Of a DNA stretch of 64,000 nt, positions 12,101 through 24,459 are shown piece by piece (position 1 is the first letter of the stretch; each line of letters begins with the position of its first letter). This DNA is from Haliotis asinina (lineage: Eukaryota > Mollusca > Gastropoda > Lepetellida > Haliotidae): NCBI RefSeq assembly GCF_037392515.1, contig NC_090280.1, forward strand, positions 25,487,118 to 25,551,117, written 5' to 3'. Made by a program: the position numbers and the translations under genes. The notes beneath the pieces are model-generated. The model had not been told where the DNA came from. It saw only the letters and a program-made list of their open reading frames with translations, and did no database searches.

Positions 12101-12770
12101 TCGTTGCTGCACTTTCATGCAATTGTATAAACGTGGAATACAGTGTTGTGTGTCCACTTTGGGCCATCTGTTTTTGCAGAGTGACATCCCAAAACTATAC
12201 CAGTCCGAGATATATGGAGTACAAGAAGAGTCATTCCCATACAACAGGAAGTGGATGCACTCAACCTGTGTGTGTCTCCTACATTGAGTATCATTCAGTC
12301 GTCGAATGTGTGTATCCCTGCATCGAGTTGACGCTCAAGTAAAGGGTATTTCATTCTTACTGTCAGCAACATTAAACTGTTAAAATGTTAGTGTGCTATT
12401 TTTATGTCTGAAAATGTTAGTGTGCCAGTTACATCATGAATACTTACGGATCACTCCACTGTACATAAACCACACAGCCTCGATCATGGCGTTGATGCGT
12501 CATCAGCGGTCCTGGTTATCATAAACTGTACGAGACTGTTGTTTAGTGTTGTGCTGCCGAATGTCCCTGTGGACGAAAGGCCCATAGGACGGAAAAACGC
12601 CAAGTAGGGCAAAACCTCGAACACTCCAAATGAATTATGAAGATTGTTTGTTATTCAAATATTTTCAACCGACATCCCGTACATAATGAGCACCAATGAG
12701 CACTACCATAAACTGGGTACATTACAAGTTGGATACGATGGATACAGAGGAGGCACACTTCACATTCTCA
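9180..12770. other. No gene recognised
   Basis: AT-rich sequence without domains, splice-supported exons or clear repeats. Short open frames at 9489-9797 and 9943-10194 show no recognisable motif. A diverged duplication of about 70 bp (TTGAGTCTCATTTCATCCCT and relatives) occurs at about 10565 and 10688. Confidence 0.5.
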
Positions 12771-12780
12771 TATTCTGGAG

Positions 12781-13020
12781 TGAGTGAGTGAGTGAGTGAG
12801 TGAGTGAGTGAGTGAGTTATACGCCGCACTCAGCTGTATGGCGCCGGTTTGTAAACAATCAAATCTGAACCAGACAATCCAATCATCAACAGTATGAACA
12901 TCGATCCGCGCGATTGGGAACCGATCACATATGTCAACTAAGTCATCGAGTCTGACCACCCGATCCCGTTAGTCGCCTTTTATGTGGCAAGCATGGGTTG
13001 CTGAAGGCCTAGTCTACTAT
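12781..13020 (-). mobile_element. SINE type B copy with expanded GAGT tail
   Basis: A (GAGT)n run of about 36 bp leads into ATACGCCGCACTC, ATGGCGCCGGT, CAGACAATCCAATCATC, CGATTGGGAACCGATCACAT and AAGCATGGGTTGCTGAAGGC. These blocks match the copy near 8671-8895. Confidence 0.72.
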
Positions 13021-13024
13021 TATG

Positions 13025-13101
13025 GATAACATTAATGGTTCTCGTCACTATATACCTGAAATATTGCCGATGTGACGGTAAAGTTTAAATCACTCACTCA
13101 C
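13025..13101 (+). mobile_element. Isolated LINE 3' tail
   Basis: The segment reads ACCTGAAATATTGCCGATGT, then GACGGTAAAG, then a CACTCACTCAC tail. It matches the 3' terminus of the minus-strand LINE at 2526. It abuts the SINE B copy in opposite orientation. Confidence 0.65.
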
Positions 13102-14780
13102 ATATTAATTCTGGTTACACATTGTATCTAATCACATCTATTCGAATTAATTAAGAGAACATTGCGAGAGTAATTAAACGGTATAATCCCCAAAAATGGC
13201 ACTCTCCAGATGACGCAATTAGGGCGGTGTTATAATCCACTTTTTGAAGAAAATGTATGGCAGTTTGACTATGGTCAGTTTGGCCATATTTTTAAATGAC
13301 CCACGGAAATCGCACGGCCAGGATTGGGAAAGCTACCATCACTAACTGGGACTAACTGGTCTGTGTGATAATGATATTATGTTAATTAATCCTGCGTGAA
13401 AATGAAATAAGGTTAGGTAAGCCTTAATTAATCCATGCTACCTACGTGATCAATTGCTACTTGGGTAGTTTAATCCTAATGCCCATCTAATGATTAAGAA
13501 TACAGTGTGTTTGTTTACACTTTCAAAGTTTGGACAGGATAGGGTTATGAACACTCAGTTTCTGTACACACGGAGACAGGAAATGTCTCGTTTTTTGTAT
13601 TTTATTTTCTTTTAACATTGAGAGAAGGAAATATGACTGCCATAAATACTTGTTAGTCAGTATTTTGGTCACACATAAGTAATATGAAGGCAGAGAAATG
13701 TGAAATTTTAGATGGAAGGAAAGCAGGTGGGGATTTGATTCTGGGTGGTTACACATGTAAATGTAGGAAGGGATGATTGGCAAGGTATCATTGATCAATT
13801 TAGTCGATCCGTTTAATTAGCCCACTCAAGTCCAGTGAGTAATGCATTTCCTATCAGTTAAGCTGTGTGAACAGCAACTGCTAGAAATCGGACCAAATCC
13901 GTTAAACAGCTCAGAGTATTACATAAAAATACATCTCAAAGTACAGGATAAAAAAAGGTCTGAAAATATTGAATAAGTATCAACCTCAAAGTGTCAGTTG
14001 AGGAAACATTTCAAACACATTCATCTTTAATATGAAAAACAATGTATGGCCATTTTGAGTTTTTATGTGGTTATTTTGACTTTTTGATATGGCCATTTTG
14101 ACAAAGGGTTGAGGTCATTTTGACGTATTTATGTGGCCTCCTTGACTAGGGTCAGTGTGGCCATTTTTTCGTGTGGCCATTTTGACCCGTTCCCGTTCCC
14201 GCATGTTTGGGGGTTTTGTCCAGAAGGTCCTCATTTGAGGTAAGGGGTTTTTGTCCTAGGGCGCTTTGTCAACAGGGTGATTGTCCTACAATTCGTTTAG
14301 CAACTTAACCACTTGGGAATCTAGTAAGTATCACCTAATATTGTCACAAAACATGTACCAGTGTTGGAAAATGAAAGTGTTCATATTATAATGAAAATTT
14401 GTGTTATTTGTGCTCAATCTTCCAAACATTATATGATAAAGTAATTAACGACATGTTACGTGGAAACTATCGATATGAATAACACAACCATTCCACAATA
14501 TAAACACCAATCATGAACAGCTAAACGATTTAAACCATTGCTGCATATCATTTCAACTTACGGTAATGTAAATTAACCTTTTTCGTCAGATGTATTACGC
14601 AAACAAAATGTAAGAAACAACTTTTCTAAATATAGTGAAACTAACATAACCGGCCTAAATCGAATTCGTTAAGTGCGGAAACCAATTTGTATTCGTGATG
14701 CTACCAATAATCCATAATCATGTGATTATGTAGATGCTTTACAGAGTCTTGTTACACATTTTAGATCTTCTGCTGTGAAC
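13102..14780. other. No gene recognised
   Basis: AT-rich non-coding sequence. At 14040-14190 there is a loose repetition of GGCCATTTTGAC-like words. Nothing else was identified. Confidence 0.5.
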
Positions 14781-14789
14781 TAGAATGAA

Positions 14790-17061
14790 CAGCAATACCT
14801 CCCCACGTGTTTGGGATCAGACAACACACACAGGATGTCTAAAAATGAAACCCAGATGGCATCTTCTCTTCTTGGCCACTTGAACTGATGGGCAACCTTG
14901 AAAGACGTCTTTTCCATGAAGGAGATTAAACAGTCACATTCAGATAGGTCCACGTTTGGTTTGGCCAGTATACCATTTCTGTTGGTATAGAGCTGCGACA
15001 TAACTGGCCTCGTTGACAGTAAGGGTCATCTCCTTTCGTGTTTTCAGGATCAGCAGGTAGATTAGCGGCAGAATCTGATCCAGAGGTTCCAAGAGTAACA
15101 TCTTTGGAGTGTATCTCAGCTTCATGTACATCATGTGTGGATTTGCTGGATGCCGTGCCTTTTCCAGTCAGCGTGATACTTGCTATCTAAGAACAGCATG
15201 CAATAACACGATGTTGTTCTAGAAAGGATAACTCCCGAAGATACGCCTACAACTGCATGGACATGTTACTTTTAAGGTTTTGACAGTCTTTGTGAGATCC
15301 TGAAGTTCTTCCCTTATTGGAGCAACGTCCTCAGCATTCAGGAAGTCGGAGTTATGGGATGAGCCTCTTGAAAGCATAAACTGTTCTAGCGTTGTGACCT
15401 CCATCATCAGACGCGAAGACATAGCTCTGGTGGCCCAGATCACAATCAGAAATGCAGTATGCTACAATGGGATGGAGAGTCACCATATTTGCATTCCAGT
15501 AGGCCTTTTGAACTTCATCGGCACATGAACAAGTAAAATTTTGAGAAAGGTCCATATGAATGCTTTGTACTGGTCCTTAATTTTACATATTTGGGTAAGA
15601 AATTCACAATTTTCCTTTTGAAACGTTTCAGTGAAGTCTTATTTGATCATATCATTCTTGATGACTTGTATCCTTTTCTTTCCATCCTCACGTGATACCC
15701 TTTGCAGCGTCTCACATGTTAGTTTGTCATCCTTTGACATGCATAGTTCTGCCAGGTATTTGTCTGGTTCTTCTGCTCTAACCGTTGTGCCCTTATAACC
15801 TTGGCAGAACAGAAACTACAGAGCAAAATTTTGTCTGCTAAAACATGTCACCAGTCTTTACTTCGCGAGAGTGACACAAGGAGACGTAGAACACCTAACC
15901 TCATAGCTGGCATCAATACACTATACTAACTGACGAGGATATTCTTCAGGATTCAAGGAGACAAAAGATCCGTGCAGTTCCACGAGGTTCAACAACAAGG
16001 TCATGTTTTGATGACTGACAGAGGCATTTGTTCCTTGGAAGAAATTTGTCAGTGAAATGTTCTTTTGGCGCAGTGACAAGAGAGACACTTTAAGCAAGGG
16101 ATTTTCCTCTTCGACTTCAGAATAAATTCTTCAAACTGTCATTGAGAATCCTCTTCTGGAGATGTTCACCCTGCAAAAGTTCTGAATCTTCTTTCCTAGG
16201 CATCTGATGACATGATATACAGATAAACATGATATACATAAACAGATGATTTCACCTGAATTATTTGTCTTCATTTCATGATAACCGAGCAATCTTTTGA
16301 ATATGAAAACAATGTTCTTCTATCCGTACCACATCTCCTACCCAGAGCTCTACGAAGTCTGTATTTTTTTGGTAATTGATAGATAAACTTTTTGATTTAA
16401 TATAAACGTTTTGCTCTGTCTATATCGCGTGCAGATTTCATTTCGTCTGACATGACGTTGGCAAGCAGCCATGTCTTCATCAGCCTTTTCGATGTTTTGG
16501 ACGGGGAAATTCCACCATCACAAAGATCTCTAACAGTTCTTTTACTTGGTGTCAGTGTGTCGGTGTCATTTCGTGAACTAGAGGCATACTTTGTCTTATA
16601 AATCTGAATTTGTTTCACAGATCGTTAGTTTCGCTTGCAGTTCCTATTCAGTTTCAAATATTCGGGTGTCAGCTTCTCGATCTGCCTCCTTTGTTTACCA
16701 GGTATTCTGCTGTTCTTCTCACCCATTCAAATCATGAAGGTCAAAATGGGAACTTAACCACGAGTGAACTGCTGGTACTTCCAACATCTCCTAGTGTGCT
16801 AAAGGCTCCATTGTTTTCCTCTGTTACTTCATCATCCAGACGTTTCTTCATCTGATTTTTTCTATCCCTTTTTTCTTCTCCGTGCTTGGCACCCGTTGTC
16901 GAACGTTTTCTTTTCTGACTCTGGCATCTCTTGGGTCTATCAACAATAGGCACGTAATATCAATTCACTCTCTGCCGCTCCATTTCAAGAAACATTTCAG
17001 CTTCGTCTGTTAGTTTTCTCGCCCGATAGTCTCTTTGTAAGTCTGCCCTGGTTTTTCCCAT
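14790..17061 (-). pseudogene. Degraded copy of an uncharacterised multi-copy animal protein family
   Basis: Pieces in several minus-strand frames keep one colinear order. The N-terminus starts with an ATG at 17061 (MGKTRADLQRDYRARK) and continues with a basic region (KRCQSQKRKRSTTGAK) near 16900. Next come DLCDGGISPSKTSKRL near 16510, a central block (DEVQKAYWNANMVTLHPIV, SYVFASDDGGHNA) near 15400-15520, and a C-terminal block (YVAALYQQKWYTGQ, FKWPRREDAIWV) near 14850-15010. From memory, these blocks fit a repetitive protein family found in molluscs, cnidarians and fish whose function is unknown to me and which may be transposon-derived. Stops and frameshifts separate all blocks, so it is dead. 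The segment between the central and C-terminal blocks looks shortened. Confidence 0.5.
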
Positions 17062-17869
17062 AATTGTGATCTGAAAAGAAGCAGAACGATGACTAATGGA
17101 AGTCCCTGGCATTTATCATCAGCATGTAATTTACGTTACTCGATGTGTTATCGACGTTACCAAATAAAACCAAGTTTTGAGTGAATTCTTTGATGAAAAT
17201 TCAAGGGATGGATGGGCCAGAACAATGGGCAACAACCAATATATTGTATCTAAAGAGGGCTAGCGATGATTTGTTCAGGTTTAACATTCTGCACTTGATT
17301 TAACTGCCCACAATTCTGAACTCGTAATCTATGTTGCCAAAACATTTGATGCTCAAATCACAGAAATGTAAATAATTCCATAGATATGTATCAAACAAAC
17401 ACTTAATTAAGATCAGAAGACTCATTTAATCATACAAAACCGTGATCCGTTTAAAAATCTAAAGTTTTATTATGGTATGTAATTACGTTACTAAATCTCT
17501 ACTACACTTAAATTCTGTCAAGGGCTCCATATCATAAAAACGTTGCAGGCAAATATTTCGGAATAATGAGTAGTTGACTTTAGGAAGTCCAAAAACTTTA
17601 CCTCTAGTGGGTTTCGACTCCAAAACTCATCCACAATATGTGAACTTCCTTTTCTTCAGTTTTGCATACAGACAATCGAATATAGCAGAAATTGGCACAA
17701 ATATAAACGGATCATCTACAACTAACATTGTAAAGGGGAAAGAATTCTGCCTACAACAATTAATGCATACCACCGAAAATACTGACATGAATTTATTTCA
17801 TGGTATTGTAGGCTGCAGAATGTAAACCACATCAAACAGTTTGAATATCAACGTTTATCAATGCTGATT

Positions 17870-18262
17870 ACAAAATTCAATACAAATGAGACAAAATCTA
17901 AGGCAATGGGTCAGAACAAGACATTATATAGCTAACTCACCAAAGTCTTAGTGTGAGAGAGAAATCAACTATGCAGAATGTAAACAGCAGATAATGTAGA
18001 TTCAGGCGTTGACAGATTTTTGATGATCAAGTGTTGGCGGTGATGTATATCCTCCAGTTATGTGTATGTGTGTCTGTGTGTGTCAACCCACGGCAACTTG
18101 CCTTTATATGTACTTTTAGTCATTTCCCGAAAGTTCGGGCACTACTGCCATCGCCAACACCGTAGAATGGTCTTGAAACAGTCTCCCGGAAGTAAACAAA
18201 CAGAAAACCAAGAGCAGATATGTTCCAGAAAACACTAAACATTGTGACCCAATAATAATTAT
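17870..18262 (-). repeat. LTR-like fragment related to the gypsy LTR
   Basis: On the minus strand, words of the 22-kb gypsy LTR recur in the same order: ATTGGGTCACAAT near 18250, TGACCCATTGCCTTAGATTT and TTGTCTCATTTGTATTGAAT near 17880-17915, and a CTAAGACTTTGGTGAG-like stretch near 17945. The intervening part is diverged. It is probably a solo or truncated LTR of a related family. Confidence 0.5.
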
Positions 18263-18337
18263 TTCTTAGTTAACAACAAAATAGACAGAAAATACACACT
18301 CGTAGCACAACTAATATATACACCTGGACTTAAATTA

Positions 18338-18461
<124 letters not shown>

Positions 18462-18701
18462 ATATTTTCCTAATAATGAGAAACAAAACTTGGTATAACT
18501 TTTGTACTATTTTGTTGACAATGAAAAATCATTGACTGTGAATTGTGAATTGTACCATCTTTTGGCAAATGAAAAAGAGGAAAATTGAGTGAATTCCTGT
18601 AATGAAAAAGTATGGTTGAGCCAACATCAATGGTCAAGTGTCTGACAAATTAACAGTAAGGAAAGGCCATTTGTTACCATCTCAAAAGTTTTGCTTCAGT
18701 A

Positions 18702-19719
18702 TTATGTGTATCCACCACGTGCTCGGGTGACAGTTTGCACTCTTCTCCTCATACTGCTGGTAAACCTCGTGATGCGATCACGTGGCAATCGCCGCCATTC
18801 ATCATGTAAAGCAGCTTCCAAATGTGCAAGAGTCTGTTCAGGAGGTTGCCTCAACCTCACACGACATCCAAGAAAGTCCCAGATATGCTCTAAAGGATTC
18901 AAATCCGGGCTCATAGTTGGCCATGGTAATGTGGTGATAGCCTCATTCTGAAGATGTGCCGTCACTGCACGTGAACGATGTTGCCTGGCATTGTCATGCA
19001 TGACTAATGGGCGTGAAAGCAACGGATGATTATCAAAATGAGGTACAACAACTGAACGGGGAATATCCTGGATGTACTGTTGACATTGAGATTTCCATGG
19101 ACAGTCACCATTTGCAATTTACAGTCATGGGAGAGGCAACCCCAGACCATAACTGATCCTTCACCATAAGGAACAGCAGGATGAACATTTCTGGGCACGT
19201 AAGCTGTGTTACTATGCCTCCAGACTCTCATCTGTGACCATCTGTGACGTGGAGGAGGAACCTGCTCTCGTCTGAACAGTGAACCCTCCTCCATGACCTC
19301 AAGTTCCACTGTTGACGAGCCATACACCACTGCAGGCGATGTCGTTTATGACGATCAGATAAAGTAGGACGTTTGATTACTCTTTTGGACCTCATACCAA
19401 GTGCCCTAAGACGTCTTCTGACTGTTCGGGTGGATAGAGGTGTGTGATGTAACCACAGGTGTTTCAAAACCGTACTTGTTGCAAAGGGTTCTCGCCTTAC
19501 CAGCCGTGCCAGATTGCGGTTATTTCGAGGTGTTGTCTTTCTGGGTTGTCCAGACCTTGGACGATCTTTGACATGTCCAGTAGATTGATGTTTTCGAACA
19601 AGCCGACTGATTACTGAGTGACAATACCCCAGTTGTCGTCCAATGGCTTTGAAGGACATGCCTGTTGCGTGCATGCCAATAATTTGCCACCTCAGGGCTT
19701 CAGAAAGTCCTCTTGCCAT
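18702..19719 (-). pseudogene. Tc1-family transposase, two frameshifts
   Basis: The enzyme would cut and paste the surrounding element. The start is the ATG at 19719 (MARGLSEALRWQIIGMHATG), which opens a helix-turn-helix region (GMSFKAIGRQLGYCHSVISR). A second DNA-binding region with the GRPR-like DRPRSGQPRKTT follows. The catalytic blocks are CSDESRF (first Asp), MHDNARQH (second Asp) and SPDLNPLEHIWD (Glu). There are 34 residues between the second Asp and the Glu, so it is DD34E. The reading changes frame near 19250, beside a local duplication of a CTGTGAC word, and again near 19070. Without these shifts the length would be near the family norm of about 340 residues. Confidence 0.87.
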
Positions 19720-19994
19720 TTTGATTTTTGTCACATTGAGGCAGTAACAGATTTCTTTTCTTGTACACAGAAAGTGTATCACAGAGAAAGTGGATTTTGA
19801 GAAAAGTGAGGGTTGCATGCTTCATGTGCCCAAAGCATGCTTTGCATGGAAAGCAAAGGAACTTAATGACCTTTTTAGACTACTAGAGATGTGTCCTTAT
19901 ACAGATATATGATAGATTTTTAACGTTATCTAACAATTGTGTTTTTATCATGATATATATTAGGGGGTGCTTAATTAAAGTCCAGATGTATATA

Positions 19995-20640
19995 TTGTTA
20001 CGGGTAATAAATTGCAGTGACAAAATGGATCAGAAATCCCCTTTGAACCATCACATTATAACATGGAAAAGTCTAAAACATTCAATAATATACTGAGAAA
20101 ACATTGAGACAGTTACAGTGAATCACAATACACATTTCTAGATGCAATGTAACTGAGTCACAATCCTTATACAAATGGGTCACAAATATTAAATGTTAAT
20201 TCACCAGAATCTCCCCATTTTACAGTTAGATCAGATATATTAACTGAAGTTTGCGTCCACATTGGGCAGTCAGGCATGCAAGGTCAGTTTTGAATATGAT
20301 GCTGTTGGCAATAAGACGTTGATAGGCCAAAAAAAATAACCCAGTAATTCCGAGTAAGTCCGCGTGTGTCCCTCAACGCAACAACCATCCTTTATATAAA
20401 CCGACGTAGCGTCGGGAACATTCGAGCACAGCGTAGCGCTATCAGTATTCAGTGAGAATGTTCACAAACTGGAAATAAACAATAGATCGCCAAGGGCAGG
20501 TAACTGGAGCGCTATCAAATAGGCCCGCCGCTAAAAGTTCCATTGTCATTGAACATAAATTTAGCTGATAATAAAAGTGACTCACAATCCATACCTGAAA
20601 CTCTAAACATTGAGACCCAATGATAACTTACACATAATCA
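19995..20640. other. No gene recognised
   Basis: Non-coding. Near 20580-20625 a CTAAACATTGAGACCCAAT word resembles the reverse complement of the gypsy LTR start and may be another LTR scrap. Confidence 0.4.
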
Positions 20641-20670
20641 ATGATAATACAGATTACAGAAAACATACAG

Positions 20671-20706
20671 ACACACACAGACACAGACACAGAGAGAGAA
20701 CGATAG

Positions 20707-20764
<58 letters not shown>
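20671..20764. repeat. Compound microsatellite (CA, GATA, GA)
   Basis: Successive ACACAGACAC, GATAGATAGATA and AGAGAGAG runs. Confidence 0.92.
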
Positions 20765-20769
<5 letters not shown>

Positions 20770-21190
20770 GGTAAGGGTCCCAGAGTACGGAACCTTGTGG
20801 GAGGCCAGTAAGTACAGTTTTATAGTCGGAACAGTATCCATTAATGACGACGTTTCGTGATCAGTTTTGTAAGTACACTCTTCAAAGAAACGCTAAATGG
20901 AATTCAAAACTGATACTAACAGTTTTGTACACATATGTAAATTCAAATATTTTTTTTGGATGGGGTGGGGTGGGGTGAGGGGTTGTTGCACATTGTTTCT
21001 GGAATGTTTTAGAAGATCATGCATGACCAAACGCAACCAGAATCTGTTTTATCAATCAGGATTGTCATGATGTGCTTGGATGCCATGCAGTACGAATATC
21101 AGGCACAATGATTGTTTCCACGTGCAGAGAATGAGTACAGCATGTGACTATAAAAATCCCTAGTGAATCTCACAATTTCATCGACGATCT

Positions 21191-21790
21191 TTGCAAGTAC
21201 TGTACACCGCTGCCTGTCGAAATCATGCAACTGGACGATTGCAAGCTGGCGAATCAAAGAATGATGTGGCAAGGATCTTCAACGTTCATCCCAGCACAAT
21301 AACTCGATATTGGGATCGATTTCGTGAAACAAATTCGACAAATGACCTTCCACGATCAGGAAGACCTAGAGTCTCCACACCTGCCCAAGATCGGAACATC
21401 CGGGTAACCCACCTACGTGACCGCCACCGTACCGCCCGGAACACAGCACAGCACAGTTTGGAGCCTGAAGAATGTCCCATCACACAATCAGGATCCGTCT
21501 TCGAGAAGTAGGAATAGGTGCCAAACGTCCAAAAGTTGCCCCCTCCATGACACGACTACATCGACGTCGACGAGTGAGAGGGTGTAACACAGTGCTGCCA
21601 TGGAACCTGGCAAACTGGAGGCACATATGGTTTAGCAGAATTTTCAACAGTTGCTCCACATGCTGTAGGAAGAATGGAGAAGGATTCCACAACAACACAT
21701 CCAACGACTGATTCGATCTGTACCCAGGAGATGTCGGTCTGTCGAAGCAGCTGGAGGTGGTCATACGAGGCACTGACTTCAACACCATTT
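21191..21790 (+). pseudogene. Internally deleted Tc1/mariner transposase
   Basis: The N-terminal DNA-binding part is well preserved: HATGRLQAGESKNDVARIFN, then HPSTITRYWDRF, then the GRPR-type DLPRSGRPRVSTPAQDR. A frameshift follows near 21450-21475, and the next block HTIRIRLREVGIGAKRPKVA continues in another frame to about 21600. Beyond that only C-terminal words remain, in shifting frames (RRIPQQHIQRLI, RSVEAAGGGHTR). The catalytic DDE centre is absent, so this is a deletion derivative. No terminal inverted repeats were recognised. Confidence 0.75.
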
Positions 21791-21956
21791 GGTGGACAGC
21801 AGTAATGACTGTGATGACTGTTATTCTTATGAAATATGGACAAGATAGCAATGCATTGCTCCATAGAATTGTATTGATATATCATTGTTTTCCGCTGATG
21901 TACTAGCAAATAACACCAAATTTTCAAATGTGTTATGTTCAAATGTGACCCACCCT

Positions 21957-21981
21957 GTATGTATGTACGTACGTATGTATG

Positions 21982-22027
<46 letters not shown>
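21957..22027. repeat. GTAT/GT microsatellite at the left flank of the gypsy element
   Basis: A GTATGTACGTACGTATG run passes into (GT)n that directly abuts the 5' LTR. A second GT run abuts the 3' LTR at 32931. Confidence 0.93.
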
Positions 22028-22621
22028 TGTTGCTACGAGAGTGTATTTTCCATGATTTGAATTGTTATTAATTATTTTTGCGGTAGTTGTAATTGGGTCA
22101 CAATATTAAAGGTTTTAGTGTTCGTTATTGTGGGTTACATTTCCTTCTGAAAATTATTTAAGTGGTACGCCTCTAAGGTAGTATTTTAGAGGCAACACCA
22201 TTGTTCTGGAAATTGTTCCATTGTCCGTGAAATGACTGAAGGGTATATATATGGGCTGGTTGCTGTGTTGGGATGGACACAGACACATTACTGGAGTTTA
22301 CACCATCATCGATCGCTGCCAACGCTTCATCTTCATAGCCGCCGTCAGACCGCTTACTGTGTTATATTCTGCATGACTGTTTCTCTCTTGCACTAAGACT
22401 TTGGTGTGTTTTCTATACATCTTGTGACCCATTGCCTTAAATTTTGTCTCATTTATTGTATTTGAAATCGATATTGTATAATTGAATTGTGACTTTGTAT
22501 AACTTGCTGTCTTTACAAAATCATACAAAATTTGAATGGTTTACACATGTCTGTGTTCGGTTTTGCTGGTTCACAGGGGATTTCTTACATCGTTTGTCAC
22601 GGCAAATTCTTGACCGTAACA
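22028..22621 (+). repeat. Gypsy 5' LTR
   Basis: 594 bp, TG..CA ends, colinear with 32308-32930. A TATA-like GGGTATATATATGG starts at 22241 and could be the promoter. It lacks a segment of about 40-60 bp that the 3' LTR has after the TTTTAGAG word. Confidence 0.85.
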
Positions 22622-22625
22622 AAAT

Positions 22626-22642
22626 TGGGGGCTCGTCCGGGA
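22626..22642 (+). other. Primer binding site, tRNA-Pro type
   Basis: TGGGGGCTCGTCCGGGA lies 4 nt after the LTR end. It is the complement expected for the 3' end of tRNA-Pro, the primer site form familiar from several retroelements. Confidence 0.75.
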
Positions 22643-22699
22643 GAGAATTCATTTGACATTTGAGACCATTTATGAAATTTATTTCAAATTTCTGCAATT

Positions 22700-23790
22700 T
22701 TGCAACAAGTTAATTTTGTATTGTCCCCTGACACTGAGACAATTGGTCAGTTGCGGAAATCAGATTTATTGCAAATTTCTGCACGTCTCAAACTTGATGC
22801 CAAACCTGCAATGAGGAAATTTCAGATTTTGAAAATTGTGTTGAATCACAATATTGATGAGTTTTTAAAGATGATGTTTTTAGAAATGGTCCAAGAGGAA
22901 GGTTCAGATCAATTGGAAATAAAGAAATTTCAAATTCAAAAAGAGGAAAACAGAAAACAAGAACAGAAAAGGTTGGATATAGATAAAGTAAACGAAATGG
23001 AAATGAAAAGGTTTGAAATGGAATGAAATACAATTGAAGATATTGCAAGTTTTCAAAACCGTTTTCAGCCCTCAGATTCTTCCTCTTTTGATATTGCAAG
23101 GCATGCTAGACTGGTACCCCAATTTCATTAAAAAGGAGTAGACAAGTATTGTCTACATTTTGAGAGTTGCTGAAAATTTCAAGTGACCTAGGGAGTCATG
23201 GACTATATTACTGCAAACTGTTTTGAAGGGAAAAGCTCAGGATGCTTATTCAGCTTTCAGCAAAACTCAGATTATGATCTTGTCAAGAGTACACTTTTGA
23301 AAGCTTATGTGTTAGTGCCTGAGGCTTATCGTCAGAAATTCAGAAATGCTCACAAAAGGGACAATGAGACTTCTGTTTGCTAGAGAAAAGGAGACATTGT
23401 TTGACAGGTGGTGTGGGTCAAAGGAGGTCACAGATTTTGGTTTGAGTGTTCATTCTGACCTTAGGACTTATTTGGATGAACGAAAGGTTGATGACTTACA
23501 TAAAGCAGCAATGTTGGCAGATGGTTATTGTTTGACTCAGAAGAGTTCTCTTAGGTTTCTGGGCAAAGTTTTCTGGCCAAAAGGACTTTACCCCGGTTAA
23601 AACTTCAGGACATGAAGGTTACAGTGGTGTTAGAACAGGTTCAAATTCTAGTGGCAAGCAGTCACATAATTTTCAGTCTAAGCCTAAGATTACCAGTGGT
23701 TCTGATCCTGTTTGTGTGTATTGTAAGAAGTCAGGTCTTTGGATTTCTGCATGTTACAAACTCCAGTTTAGAAATCAGGCTACAGGTTCC
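22700..23790 (+). pseudogene. Gypsy gag remnant
   Basis: Gag would form the particle shell. An N-terminal open frame (starts MQQVNFVLSPDTETIGQLRK) carries a charged Glu/Lys-rich tail and ends at 23026. The rest is spread over three frames with many stops. A SCAN-like capsid end is recognisable near 23430-23550 (YLDERKVDDLHKAAMLADGY). A zinc knuckle near 23710-23760 reads CVYCKKSGLWISAC, where the usual His is Leu. Both features agree with Gmr1-like gag. Not functional. Confidence 0.7.
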
Positions 23791-23869
23791 CTAAGTGCTT
23801 TTGTGTCCATCGCACCTAAGCCTTTCTTTCCAGGTGGTTCTGAGGAGAGTTTTGTTTGGGAGAGTAAGT

Positions 23870-24240
23870 CTCCAGATTCTGTAGTTCAGAAGGAGTTTTT
23901 GCCCTTTGTTTACAAATGTTCTGTGTCACTTATGGGAGATAAATCTACCCCACGACCCGTTATTATCTTGAGGGATAATGGAGCTCTTCAATCTCTGATT
24001 TTGAAGGATATTTTGCCTTTTTCTGATGAGTCTTCAGATGTTTTGCTTCAGGGTATAGGTGGCAATTCTTCTGCTCCTCTCCATTTGTGAATTTGACTTC
24101 AGATCTGATTTCAGATGAGGTGAAAGTTGGTGTTCTTGATTCTGTCCCAGTTCGGGGTGTCACTTTGTTGATCGATAATGATCTTTTGGGGGCCAAAGTT
24201 GGTGCTGATCCTATTGTCACTGTTTCGCCGGAGTGTTCAG
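23870..24240 (+). pseudogene. Gypsy aspartic protease remnant
   Basis: The region reads PVIILRDNGALQSL where gypsy proteases have a DTGA or DSGA active site, so the Thr/Ser next to the catalytic Asp is Asn. After a break near 24090 the other frame gives SVPVRGVTLLIDNDLLGAKV, the usual flap and ILG-like C-terminal part. The frame change and the altered active site both predict an inactive enzyme. Confidence 0.7.
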
Positions 24241-24459
24241 TTCAGAAAAGGTGGAGGATGAATTGTCAGGTATTTTTGCCAAGTTGTGCAGTGACTCGTT
24301 CAATTATCTTCAAAGAGGACTTCTTGATAAGTCAGATAGTTTGTCAGGTGGTGAACACATTCTTTCCTGAGAGCAGTTTATTAGTTCACAGGGTGAGGAT
24401 GTTGAAGTGCAGAAGTTGGCTAGTAAGGCTGTTTCTTTTGAGGAGGTTGGCAAGGTTCC

